Shown: piece by piece, positions 46,879 through 55,008 of the stretch | Layout: each line of letters opens with the position of its first letter | Numbering within the stretch: position 1 is the stretch's first letter | NCBI RefSeq assembly: GCF_019649055.1 | Contig: NW_026570259.1 | Location: 496,001 to 560,000, forward strand | DNA: 64,000 nucleotides | Direction: 5' to 3' | Source: Paramacrobiotus metropolitanus | Lineage: Eukaryota; Tardigrada; Eutardigrada; Parachela; Macrobiotidae | The notes under the pieces: model-generated | What the model was told of the DNA's origin: nothing | The model's database searches: none | What the model saw: only the letters and a program-made list of their open reading frames with translations | Position numbers and translations under genes: made by a program

Positions 46879-47998
46879 CGACGAGCCCGTTATCCTCTGA
46901 TCCGGATCGCTTACCGGGGGAGGGTCGGGTCCGATCCTTCGAAGCCCGGTCCGCTGGCTGTTGCACGGTCGCGGGCCTATTCTGAGCCTCCAGCTTATGT
47001 CGTAAGTCCCTTCCCAGCCTATGACGCAGGTCGCCAGGGGTCAAGTCTGAGACACTCTGGGTTCTTCGGTAAGACGGAGTGGACCCTGTTGGGGTCACTG
47101 CTGCCGTCGCCGGTTGTTCTGCTGAGCAAACCACTGGTTGGGTTGATGGCTGCAAAAGTGGAACCGGGGGCTGCAGGGGTAAGCTGCCCATTTGCTGCGG
47201 TAAGCCACCTTCTTGTGGGGCTACCAGCTGCTGTTCCACTTGGCTCCGCTGAATTGCCGCCGGAGCTTCCATCTGGTGGGGGTCAAGGATTTGAGCCGTG
47301 TATTGTCGGCCGTCAGGTCCGGTGAGGGTTACCGTCATCCCGGTGAGTGGTGCGGGACCGACCTGGAATGCACTCGTGGTGCTGGGTATGTTTGCAGTCC
47401 CATCCGGGTTTAGCACTTCCGCAAAGGCATTAAGGGGTGCTGAAGGCTCGTCCGGTAACCTGTTGGGTTCCGCCATGAGTCGAGCCTGTGAGCAGCCAGC
47501 TACGCCCAAGGATGGGAGTTTATCCTCCTTCTGGCGTGTCCGTTTGTCGTGCTCACGCTGGGCTCTGGCGATCCGTCGGTCGGCTGCCTCTACTTCTCGG
47601 CGGTCGTCCTCACGTTCTTGCTCCCGTCGTTGTTCGCGGGCATGGACCAGTCGGGCGTTGTCCGGGACTGCTGGGGTGTTATCCCAACCAGGCTCGTGGG
47701 TACGTCTGCGGTAGCGTTGCATGTCCCACATATGGAGCAACTCCCGGCCTTCCAACTGGTCGAAGACTCTGCTGTTGTGGATTAAGTACGTATACGCACT
47801 CAAGTTTCCGGTAACGACTTGGAGATACAGGGCATTAGCCTGGTCCCGTCGTGTAACTCGGTTCTCCCCGGCCTGTCTGTCCATATGTCGTAACAGGCAG
47901 TCCGCGCAGGGTTGGCGTGTCCGGGGTAAGTTATTGTTGGCTCGGCACGTCTGGCAACCTGAGTCATAGGGTTCCGTCCGGGGTTGAGGAGGCTGTGG
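46712..47998 (-). CDS. Retroelement accessory ORF with CxxC-CxxC motif
   Basis: Open from 47998, with the first ATG at 47884. Before that ATG the frame encodes CQTC (47956-47945) and, 12 residues later, CADC (47908-47897), a classical zinc-binding arrangement; losing it to an internal start seems unlikely, so a non-ATG start, upstream splicing or an altered start codon is possible. Then come a helical Arg/Glu-rich stretch (REQEREDDRREVEAADRR), a beta-rich segment (MTVTLTGPDGRQYTAQILD) and a Pro/Gln-rich tail. It may bind nucleic acid like a nucleocapsid, but this is inference. Confidence 0.5.
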   Translation of the reverse strand, partial: PQPPQPRTEPYDSGCQTCRANNNLPRTRQPCADCLLRHMDRQAGENRVTRRDQANALYLQVVTGNLSAYTYLIHNSRVFDQLEGRELLHMWDMQRYRRRTHEPGWDNTPAVPDNARLVHAREQRREQEREDDRREVEAADRRIARAQREHDKRTRQKEDKLPSLGVAGCSQARLMAEPNRLPDEPSAPLNAFAEVLNPDGTANIPSTTSAFQVGPAPLTGMTVTLTGPDGRQYTAQILDPHQMEAPAAIQRSQVEQQLVAPQEGGLPQQMGSLPLQPPVPLLQPSTQPVVCSAEQPATAAVTPTGSTPSYRRTQSVSDLTPGDLRHRLGRDLRHKLEAQNRPATVQQPADRASKDRTRPSPGKRSGSEDNGLVVDSNSKSRRNLTRPVPRHQTARHPALRPPPPLPDGRVAGATAPTTRPRPDSARPA

Positions 47999-48236
47999 TC
48001 AGAAACACTTAACTTAATATTGTTAAGTTATTTTTGTTTTTAAACCTTTTGGGTCATTACGTAAACCTATTGGGTTAAACGTTCTATGGACTTAGGTGTA
48101 AGCTTAAACGGTCGGGTACGGTCAGGTCTTGTCCGATCCTTTTCCTTCTCGCCTATTGGGCAAGAGAAACATCCCCGTTACGGAGGTTATAGGGTCTCGC
48201 CTATTGGGCAAGGAACCTCCGGTGATGTACTTCCGT
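47999..48236. other. Non-coding gap between accessory ORFs, with hairpins
   Basis: Contains four of the conserved-loop hairpins: 48010-48030 (TAACTTAA/TTAAGTTA, loop TATTG), 48064-48076, about 48146-48168 and about 48199-48209. The last is enclosed in a larger stem pairing 48181-48188 with 48214-48221. The upstream frame ends at a TAA here, so this looks like a true gap between coding units. Confidence 0.6.
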
Positions 48237-49169
48237 TTAGCTCTTCTTCTTCGGCAGGTCAGCCGGGTTGGTCGACTTAGCCCGTGCTAACCGCTTCTGG
48301 GCTTCCGTTTCGGCTAATGTGGGAGCCTTCGCCGGGCTCGCCGAGCTTGCCCGCGTCTTTGGCAGGTGCTGTCTAAAGTCTTCAGGTAGATAGAAGACGG
48401 AGAAACGCTGCCCGTGGGTCTTGTAAACCTCACTCGATCCGAGAACTTTCTGTCGGCAGGCTTGCTCCAAGACATACTCCAGCTCATCGGCCAGATGGAA
48501 CAGGTTACTTTCCTTTCGTCGGACCGGTCGGTACCGTGCGTCTTCCAGTTGAGGGTAGGCGGACATCAGGATGAACTCAAACCGACCTATTAGGTGGCTC
48601 GCAATCTCCCGGCGAGTTAATCCTTCCGGGTGTCGATCCGTCTGCAGGCAGGCGATCACTGCGTCCCGCCATCCGAGGTAAGTCTTCGGTGCTGGGTCTT
48701 GTTCCTCCCTTGGAAAGACGTAGTATGCCCGTTCGGTTTTAGTATATACCCGGAGGATGGCACCGGTCTCGTATGCCATCCGACAGTAGATCTTAACTCT
48801 GTCCAGGCTAAGGTCGAACCAGCTTCCGTCCTTGTCGACGCGCCAATGCTTCAACAGCTGGTAAGCCAACTCCGGGGTTGCATAGGTTGGGCCCGACCAG
48901 GACAGCGACTTGAGTGCAGCGTGCACGTGCACCCATCCAGGGTCAGTATCGGAGATCTGAGGCTTCGGTCTCGAAGCCCGCATGGTTGCCGGCTGCTTGG
49001 GCCGGGAAAGCCGAATGATAGGCTTCGGTGGGATCTCCCGAGGCAAGACTTGCGCTGTATCCTCGTGCCACTTCATAAGTAGCTGGTCGGCCGGAGGGCT
49101 CGGGGTCCTTTGGTCGAAAAGGCCCGAGGCTTGTTGTTGAGAGGGTACTTTTGACCCCGCTTCCTCCAT
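48237..49169 (-). CDS. Retroelement accessory ORF with two winged-helix-like domains
   Basis: Residues 79-153 (48935-48711) and 166-262 (48674-48384) each have the helix-helix-helix-wing pattern of linker-histone-like winged helices. The first contains ATPELAYQLLKHW and ends YYVFP; the second contains LTRREIASHLIG and ends RFSVFYLP. The tail is basic (NPADLPKKKS) and ends with TAA. An acidic/Pro-rich linker precedes it in the same frame. The upstream frame 49073-50275 joins it by a -1 change near 49385. Winged helices usually bind DNA or chromatin; here they could tether the element to chromatin or coat its nucleic acid. This is inference. Confidence 0.55.
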   Translation of the reverse strand: MEEAGSKVPSQQQASGLFDQRTPSPPADQLLMKWHEDTAQVLPREIPPKPIIRLSRPKQPATMRASRPKPQISDTDPGWVHVHAALKSLSWSGPTYATPELAYQLLKHWRVDKDGSWFDLSLDRVKIYCRMAYETGAILRVYTKTERAYYVFPREEQDPAPKTYLGWRDAVIACLQTDRHPEGLTRREIASHLIGRFEFILMSAYPQLEDARYRPVRRKESNLFHLADELEYVLEQACRQKVLGSSEVYKTHGQRFSVFYLPEDFRQHLPKTRASSASPAKAPTLAETEAQKRLARAKSTNPADLPKKKS

Positions 49170-50275
49170 CGGATCGTCCGTGTCATCTGCCGGAGGCTGT
49201 CCCTGGTTATCAGGCTCATCATCCGGTTCTGGATGTTCGGGTGCCGCTGTTGGCGGCTTCCCTTTTCCATCTTCATTGTCGTCATCATCGCCATCCGAGT
49301 CATCGGATTTGTCAGAGTCTTGATCTGACTTGGCGTCCTTATCATCGTCATCCTCCGAGGAGGGTTCTTTTCCTCCTCGAGGGACTGGGCATTCCGCGAT
49401 GTCCTACCCTTGTCCTTACGTTTCTTGGTCTTAGTCACAGACTGGCCCCTTGTTGAGGTTCCGGCCTGTGAAGACGACAAGTCCATGGGTGATGGAGGTT
49501 GAGATCCCGGAGGGGCCGGCTGTGTGTCTTTGACGAATTTGCCTCTCCTGTCCCGGGCCGAATGCTTTATGCGCTTACTGCCGGAGTCTTGATCGGCTGT
49601 AGCAAGGATCTTCGGATCGCCCGGGGCTCTTGGTCGCTCCAGGGGGAACCTGCTACCGGAGGAGGCCGCTGTTGATCTGGCCAACTCCAACCATACTCTG
49701 GCCTGGGGCGCAGGGTCTTCCGCTGGTCTGATCTGAGTATCCACACCTTCTGGGTCATAGGTCTTTGCGTGGATATAAGACATCCGAAGCTTCTGTTGTC
49801 TCCGGGTCTTTTCAGGAATGAAGTTCGGCACGGTGTACCGGAGATGACGTCCCCGCTGCGCGTTGGTGGTCTGCAGCTCTCTACGTTCCACCATTGCCTT
49901 GAGGATGGGGTTCACATTCTTCATAATGTCCTCAATCTCGGCTTCCCCTTTGGGTGTGTCGCCGTAGGTGTACATTTTGTTTAAGAACCGGGCTATCTGG
50001 AGACGGGTGGAACCTCTTGGGTTCCGATAGTAGCCAATGGCTCGAACTATCCGTTCTTCGGGCGTCTCCTGCTCATGTAGCTTACTCGGTGGTTTCGGGA
50101 ACACCAGTTCGCCCATTCGATCCCAGGATCGGTGGAGTACCAAGACTAGACACTCATCCTTGATCCAGGTGACTATCTTCCGCATAAGTTGTGCCGTGAG
50201 GAAGTGTCCTTCTTCCACCTCATATTCTTCGATAAGTTTCTCTACCAATGTCTGGTAGACATCCTTCCGCTCCAT
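49073..50275 (-). CDS. Retroelement accessory ORF, first pair of winged-helix-like domains
   Basis: From MERKDVYQ, residues 1-62 (50275-50090) and about 73-150 (50059-49826) look like two more winged helices. The second resembles linker histone H1 globular domains, with ERIVRAIGYYRNPRGST followed by a recognition-helix-like VNPILKAMVERRELQTT and a strand RGRHLRYTVP. A basic, disordered segment follows (KRIKHSARDRRGKFVKD, TKTKKRKDKGRT). Beyond about 49385 this frame is only the out-of-phase reading of the acidic linker of the next ORF. The upstream frame 50242-50796 joins by a -1 change near 50330. Confidence 0.55.
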   Translation of the reverse strand: MERKDVYQTLVEKLIEEYEVEEGHFLTAQLMRKIVTWIKDECLVLVLHRSWDRMGELVFPKPPSKLHEQETPEERIVRAIGYYRNPRGSTRLQIARFLNKMYTYGDTPKGEAEIEDIMKNVNPILKAMVERRELQTTNAQRGRHLRYTVPNFIPEKTRRQQKLRMSYIHAKTYDPEGVDTQIRPAEDPAPQARVWLELARSTAASSGSRFPLERPRAPGDPKILATADQDSGSKRIKHSARDRRGKFVKDTQPAPPGSQPPSPMDLSSSQAGTSTRGQSVTKTKKRKDKGRTSRNAQSLEEEKNPPRRMTMIRTPSQIKTLTNPMTRMAMMTTMKMEKGSRQQRHPNIQNRMMSLITRDSLRQMTRTIRWRKRGQKYPLNNKPRAFSTKGPRALRPTSYL

Positions 50276-50796
50276 ATCAGCTTTGGCGATAATGCGCCGG
50301 ACGTCCTCTTTGAAAACTGTTTTTGGAAAGGTTGGTTCCGGCTCCGAAGGTTGTCGGTCCGGCAGCCTACTTCGGACATTATCCGGGGCTGATAGATCGG
50401 ACTCGTCGGTGGCGGAGGCTGGATAGCGGTCATACTGGGTAACCGGTTCGGTTGAGACAGAGCCCTAGTTGGGGACACCTGTTTCACCGGGGACCTGCTT
50501 CGTCCACTAGTTGACCGAGGCTCAGTTGAGAGTCTTGATGTTGACCGAAGATCGTTTAACAGGGCTTGTTGCCACTGTCGCTCCTCGTCGCTATCCTCCG
50601 CACCATAGACGTTAGGGTTATCATCATTACCTCCCGAGTTGTCGGGTTCGGTTTCGCGGATAAGGTCGATTTTGACTTGGCCTTCCTCCAGGGGTGGTTC
50701 ACGGATGTATACGGCCGGGTTGATCCTCGGGTTCCGTAACAACTGGACGTAGTCTAAAACCACCCTCGGTAACCTCTGTTGACGAAGTACCTGCAT
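50242..50796 (-). CDS. Retroelement accessory ORF, linker segment
   Basis: Coherent from about 50790 to 50330: a short helical start (VLRQQRLPRVVLDYVQLLRN), an acidic stretch (NVYGAEDSDEERQWQQALL), then a Ser/Pro/Arg-rich disordered tail. Past about 50330 it is out of phase with the winged-helix ORF. Probably an internal linker of a larger polyprotein. Confidence 0.45.
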   Translation of the reverse strand: MQVLRQQRLPRVVLDYVQLLRNPRINPAVYIREPPLEEGQVKIDLIRETEPDNSGGNDDNPNVYGAEDSDEERQWQQALLNDLRSTSRLSTEPRSTSGRSRSPVKQVSPTRALSQPNRLPSMTAIQPPPPTSPIYQPRIMSEVGCRTDNLRSRNQPFQKQFSKRTSGALSPKLIWSGRMSTRHW

Positions 50797-51032
50797 GCTG
50801 TCCGGAGGGCCATAAGTCTCCGTATAATAGTGTCTCGGTCGGCCGCAAAGTCCAAGATCTTTTGAGTTATGCGGTTCCGATCTCTTGAGGACATCTTGTG
50901 TTCCAGCTGTCCACCGGTAAGTTCCCCCTCCTGGATGACTCGGTAGAATTCAGCCTGCTTAACCTGGTCCACCAGTTGGTTGTAGTAGGCTAGCGCTTCT
51001 CGTTCCGTGGCGGTTAAGTCCGGCTGGATCAC
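50754..51032 (-). CDS. Retroelement accessory ORF, helical module
   Basis: Helical segment (TEREALAYYNQLVDQVKQAE ... DRNRITQKILDFAADRD) of the repeated helical type seen at 51.0-55.5 kb. It is separated from the large upstream ORF by a single in-frame TAG (51039) and from the downstream ORF by a -1 change near 50800. Confidence 0.45.
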   Translation of the reverse strand: MIQPDLTATEREALAYYNQLVDQVKQAEFYRVIQEGELTGGQLEHKMSSRDRNRITQKILDFAADRDTIIRRLMALRTACRYFVNRGYRGWF

Positions 51033-51038
51033 CCAGTA

Positions 51039-52922
51039 CTAACTGAGGCTGGGGCCGCTCCAGGCTCTCACCCGGCGTCGGTCGTACCTTTGACGGGACT
51101 TTGGTGGGTCCGAAGTTGTATCCCGCATCATGATCTCTCGGACCTGTTCGAGGGTCCGGACTTGTCTCGGTGGTGATGAGAACAGCTTCCGTTTAGGGCC
51201 TTGATCCTCATCCCTGTCCTTAGATCGAGGCTTACTCGCGAACTTAGGCGAATCTGGGCCTCCGGGCTGATGGATAGCTCTACCATCCGGGGTTCTCTCC
51301 GGGTCATCTGACTGTTCGGTCGGACGTCGGATGACTAGCACCTGTTCCGTTCGTTTTGGCCGAGCCGAACCGCCTATTGGGGGTACCGGCAATGTTGTTG
51401 GCCTCGGTGCCTTACTTGTACTCGGTCGCTCCGGGGTTAAGTCCCGTGTCCGAGCATAGGCTTCCCGTTCCGCTGTGGAGGGCTCAAGGTTCTGTTCTTC
51501 GCCTTCCAGGGGTGGAACATCCATGGGCTCACCGGGTTCATCGGGCGGCGTAGCTGGTCCCGCAGGTGGCTTAGCCTGTTGGGCTTTACGCTCTGCAGCT
51601 TCACGTCGCTTGTTACGGTAGTAACCCTCGGTGATCCGCTTTATGTCTTGCAGCGCCTGTATTAGGGTCTCCTCGGTGTCCGGAGATCTCGCTGCCGATA
51701 GGGTAAGTATGGTGGCAATGGTCTTTCGGCTCGTATCCAAGGTTTTGGTGTCAACATCGAGCCTTGCCGCCCTAGGGTCCCAGGCGTTCATAGCATGCAG
51801 TTGAGCATGCATCTCATGACTGGCATCCTCGGCTCGCTGAAGTGCGCGCCGAATGGTTTCCTCCATTCCGGGTACTGCCAGTGGCCAATTTCCTGACGGT
51901 GGGGTAGCCGTTGAGGGTGGCTTAATGGTCGGTCTCCGGGTCGATTGGGCAGATGTACCCTGCTCTGGGGGTTCAATCTGCCTGATCCGAGACTGGTCCT
52001 TGGAGGCTCGGTCTGCCTCTCGCTGTTCTTTGGCCTGTTTTTCTTCTTCATAATCCCGGATGTAGCCTGAGAGCCAAAGCACGCATGATTGAAGCTGAGC
52101 TTGGCTGTACTGATGCTTCGGAGTCTCCGGGTGGAGAAGTATTCGGGTTGCCCGGGTGTGATTCTCGACTCCGGTAATGTCACCATCCAATTTAAAGAAT
52201 TCCGCGCTGTGACGGTCGCAAAAGTCTCGGCGAGTCCGCATCTCAGTCAAGATATTGTTTGCCCGAGTCATAGCTTCGACTATGTAAGGTTGAGCGTCGG
52301 GTGGCAGGACTCCCGGGTCCGATATATTTTCCATCGTCCGCACTACTGAGCGTGGTAAAAGACGCTGAGTCGGTGCAACCTGTTGGGTCGCTACCGGCCG
52401 TTCCGGTTGCTGCGGTGAATTCGCAGGGGTTTGAGTCGGCGGGTTAGCCGGAGGCTGAGTTGCCTGGTTTGCCGAGGCTTGGGTCGGCTGAGTGGCCGGA
52501 GGCTGAGGTGGAACCGTTTTGCGGCTCTCTTCCTCATGCTTCCTTTTTGCTAATGCCACTTCCAAGTCGGCTTTTAAGCTCTCAAGGTCCATTGTGGCCA
52601 CCTTATGCTGGTCTTGAATCCGCTCCTTCAGCTTCTTCTGAGCCGGGGTCCGATCCTCCAATTGGTTAGCCTGAGCAAGTAAGTCCCGAGCATAGCCTTC
52701 ATTGAGGGCTATGTCATCACGGATGGCTTGGATTTCCTGCTCCGTCGGGGCTGGTTCAGGTTGGACTGGCCCAGGTGGGTTGGCCTGTGAAGGTCCGGGG
52801 GTCCGAGGCTGAGGTGGCCCCGGTGGATTAGCCTGTTGAGGTCCTGGGGTCCGAGGTTGAGCCTCCTTGTGGCTTCTTTCCTCTAACTTCCTCCGGAGTT
52901 TTTCGGCATGTCCACGGGCCAT
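51039..52922 (-). CDS. Retroelement accessory ORF, Pro-rich with helical modules
   Basis: The longest accessory frame (627 codons). It alternates disordered Pro/Gln/Thr linkers (TPGPQQANPPGPPQP repeats near the start) with at least three helical modules, around residues 60-120, 215-295 and 355-440 (for example IVEAMTRANNILTEMRTRRD and METIRRALQRAEDASHE-like). The C-terminus is basic (SRQRYDRRRVRAW). A single in-frame TAG (52929) separates it from the upstream frame and another (51039) from the downstream one, so it may be the middle of one polyprotein. Function unknown; a structural, capsid-associated or scaffold role is possible. Confidence 0.5.
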   Translation of the reverse strand: MARGHAEKLRRKLEERSHKEAQPRTPGPQQANPPGPPQPRTPGPSQANPPGPVQPEPAPTEQEIQAIRDDIALNEGYARDLLAQANQLEDRTPAQKKLKERIQDQHKVATMDLESLKADLEVALAKRKHEEESRKTVPPQPPATQPTQASANQATQPPANPPTQTPANSPQQPERPVATQQVAPTQRLLPRSVVRTMENISDPGVLPPDAQPYIVEAMTRANNILTEMRTRRDFCDRHSAEFFKLDGDITGVENHTRATRILLHPETPKHQYSQAQLQSCVLWLSGYIRDYEEEKQAKEQREADRASKDQSRIRQIEPPEQGTSAQSTRRPTIKPPSTATPPSGNWPLAVPGMEETIRRALQRAEDASHEMHAQLHAMNAWDPRAARLDVDTKTLDTSRKTIATILTLSAARSPDTEETLIQALQDIKRITEGYYRNKRREAAERKAQQAKPPAGPATPPDEPGEPMDVPPLEGEEQNLEPSTAEREAYARTRDLTPERPSTSKAPRPTTLPVPPIGGSARPKRTEQVLVIRRPTEQSDDPERTPDGRAIHQPGGPDSPKFASKPRSKDRDEDQGPKRKLFSSPPRQVRTLEQVREIMMRDTTSDPPKSRQRYDRRRVRAWSGPSLS

Positions 52923-52928
52923 ATCACG

Positions 52929-53537
52929 CTATTCGGTGATAGTCCGTCGGGTAACTTCGTCACCCGGCTCCAACGTAGTAATCCGTTGGGTCAGAAGGTC
53001 CGCTGTTAGCTCAGTTTCGGCTAAGTCCCTCCGCAATTCTTCGGTAGTTATAGTAATACCGAAATCCATTTCCGGTGGGTCATCGAACATCTCGATGTCC
53101 GGTGAGGGTATCGGTGACGGAGGTTCTGACATTGGTGATGGACTCCTTGCTATCGGTGGGGTGTCCAGATCTACCACATTAGGGGGTGGGCCAAAGCCGG
53201 GGATCACTATTGGTTCTCCCTCTCGGCTGTGGCTTTGACTGTGGGTTGGGGTGTACTCGGAATACTCGTCGGAGTCCAAGTCACCCTCTTCGGCGATGCG
53301 TCGCCCAAGGTATCCTAGTATCACATCTAGTTCTCGGACGTCGGCCGGTGCTGTTGGCATTCCGGCCTCGGTGAGCCTGGCCACTTGACGGAGGTTACTC
53401 TCCAGGTTACACCGGTCATTGAACCATTTTGATTGTTCCGGGTCACCGTGTAGGGCTTTCCTTGCCATTGATCTGCTCGTTCCAAGGTGGTCTTGAGCTT
53501 GTGGCCTTTCTCTAAGGTCTTTCTGACGTATTGCCAT
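52929..53537 (-). CDS. Retroelement accessory ORF, helical module plus acidic/Pro linker
   Basis: Starts in a helical module (KWFNDRCNLESNLRQVARL ... DVILGYLGRRIAEE), then an acidic linker (DLDSDEYSEY) and Pro/Ser repeats, then another helix (TTEELRRDLAETELTADLL). It ends at an in-frame TAG. Joined upstream to 53327-53632 by a -1 change near 53460. Confidence 0.45.
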   Translation of the reverse strand: MAIRQKDLRERPQAQDHLGTSRSMARKALHGDPEQSKWFNDRCNLESNLRQVARLTEAGMPTAPADVRELDVILGYLGRRIAEEGDLDSDEYSEYTPTHSQSHSREGEPIVIPGFGPPPNVVDLDTPPIARSPSPMSEPPSPIPSPDIEMFDDPPEMDFGITITTEELRRDLAETELTADLLTQRITTLEPGDEVTRRTITE

Positions 53538-53656
53538 TTTTGAGGTTTGGCTTCGGCTTCATCGGGCCGGTTTGATGGGTCGTCGGAGAGGACTATGCCG
53601 TAATTGTCGGCACGTCGCTCAATGGAAAACAAAAGTCTCGGGAGCTCGCGGGTTTC
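53327..53656 (-). CDS. Retroelement accessory ORF fragment
   Basis: Open after the in-frame TGA at 53657-53659. The coherent part (ERRADNYGIVLSDDPSNRPD ... KWQYVRKTLEKGHKLKTTL) runs to about 53460, after which the frame is out of phase with the next ORF. Probably an internal piece of the accessory polyprotein. Confidence 0.35.
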   Translation of the reverse strand, partial: ETRELPRLLFSIERRADNYGIVLSDDPSNRPDEAEAKPQKWQYVRKTLEKGHKLKTTLERADQWQGKPYTVTRNNQNGSMTGVTWRVTSVKWPGSPRPECQQHRPTSEN

Positions 53657-53857
53657 TCAGGGTCCTGTTGGGATCCCTTCCCAGACTAAACCTGCGATGT
53701 CAGCTGTCTCCCGGTTGACTTCAGTAATTAAGTCAGAAACTCGTCGGGCGGCCTCCTGTCCACCGAGTCCGTAGGCCTGTTCTCGGCGTTTTATCAGCAT
53801 CGTTATGATGTTATCGCTGAGCCTTCTCACTCGGTTGACTCTTTCCCAGAGCTGCAT
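53657..53857 (-). CDS. Retroelement accessory ORF fragment, helical module
   Basis: Helical module (MQLWERVNRVRRLSDNIITM ... RRVSDLITEVNRETADIAGL) ending at an in-frame TGA (53657). It connects to 53827-54870 by a -1 change near 53850. Confidence 0.4.
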   Translation of the reverse strand: MQLWERVNRVRRLSDNIITMLIKRREQAYGLGGQEAARRVSDLITEVNRETADIAGLVWEGIPTGP

Positions 53858-55008
53858 CTTGTCTCTGGCTCGGTCATACGCTTGGCGGGTTGCGGGGCTC
53901 GGCTGTTGTCCTTCCGGTCCGGCTCCCTCAGATTAAAAGCCGCTATCTGCTGCTCCACGTATGCTACCGCGCCTTCTAAGAGCCATCTATCGCGGAATCC
54001 TATTGGGATTCTGTCGTGGCTCAGGCGGTGTATTTCCCCGAGCTTCAATTGGATCTCGATAATGAGTTTCTCGGTTTCTGCCCACTGTTCCGATTCGAAG
54101 GGGTATCGGTCTCGGCGCCGCCGTAGTTCCGTTAGGAGCACGAGTCCTTGTTGCCGAGTTTTACGAGTAGCCACCAGTGCGTCTGACTTGGCTACATCGC
54201 GCGGGGTCGGTGATGCCGGGTTTTGGTTGTCATCATTGATCCTACGCAAGTTCCGGAATGCTTGCCGGGACTGCTGAATCTGCTGTGGGGTTAAGTTATC
54301 GGTCTCGGTTGATCGACGAAGCATGTAGGAGTCATGGATGATACGGTTGATGGCCAGTTCCTGATCCAGGTATCGAGGATCGGTTGGCAAGGTTTCACGG
54401 TGCTCGCGGTTGAGACGTACCGCCAAATCGTCCGACTCCCTCAGGGTGGCGGAAACCTGTAGCCGGCTTGGGCTCGCTTCTCGGTTATCCGGGGTCCTTG
54501 TTGTTCCAGCCGAAGCCCCCGTACTTGTGGTTGCGACGGCTGATCCCCGTTCCGTTCCTCGGCTCGTCAATCCGGGCACGTTATCCACTGTTCTAGGATG
54601 TGCCAGAGGGTGTTCGTTTCGAGCCTCTTCTATCTGGGCCTTCAGGACCCAGTAATGAGTGTGAAGTAACTGCAGTTGGTCTCGTAGTAAAGGGGTCTGC
54701 GCTAACAATTTCCGGAGTACTTCGGCTCCGAGGGTCAGAGTGCCGACCCACGTCCGTATGTTTCGATGTGATTCCTTCTCCGCATTTTCCAAGCCTTCGA
54801 TTCGCATCTGGTCCCGCATTTGCTTCACCAGAGCTTCGGTGTGACCGAGCAATGTATGTACTTCAGTCATCGAAGGGTTAGGGGGAGGGTTGGTCGATCC
54901 AGCCGAAGCCCCCGTAATTGCGGTTGCTAAGGCTGGCCCTCTTTCTAAGGCTGGAGTCTCGGGGGTTGACTGTCGGGCTTTTAAGGTCCAGTAGTAATCA
55001 GAAGCCTT
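53827..55008 (-). CDS. Retroelement accessory ORF, tandem repeat and helical modules
   Basis: Open from just after an in-frame TGA (55009-55011); the first ATG is at 54870. Its N-terminal part repeats, at clear similarity, the preceding ORF (GASAGSTNPP, then TEVHTLLGHTEALVKQM and TLTLGAEVLRKLLAQTPLL), and a third partial copy follows (GASAGTTRTPDNRE). Two more helical modules come after (ATRKTRQQGLVLLTELRRRR and a WAETEKLIIEIQLKLGEI-type helix). No known domain. Confidence 0.5.
   Translation of the reverse strand, partial: KASDYYWTLKARQSTPETPALERGPALATAITGASAGSTNPPPNPSMTEVHTLLGHTEALVKQMRDQMRIEGLENAEKESHRNIRTWVGTLTLGAEVLRKLLAQTPLLRDQLQLLHTHYWVLKAQIEEARNEHPLAHPRTVDNVPGLTSRGTERGSAVATTSTGASAGTTRTPDNREASPSRLQVSATLRESDDLAVRLNREHRETLPTDPRYLDQELAINRIIHDSYMLRRSTETDNLTPQQIQQSRQAFRNLRRINDDNQNPASPTPRDVAKSDALVATRKTRQQGLVLLTELRRRRDRYPFESEQWAETEKLIIEIQLKLGEIHRLSHDRIPIGFRDRWLLEGAVAYVEQQIAAFNLREPDRKDNSRAPQPAKRMTEPETRCSSGKESTE

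Noticed and set aside
46712-49456. Plus-strand ORFs within the accessory region (for example 47298-47714, 48630-49082)
   Set aside because: They mirror the minus-strand coding frames; the protein-like features (winged helices, CxxC pairs, helical repeats) are only on minus.
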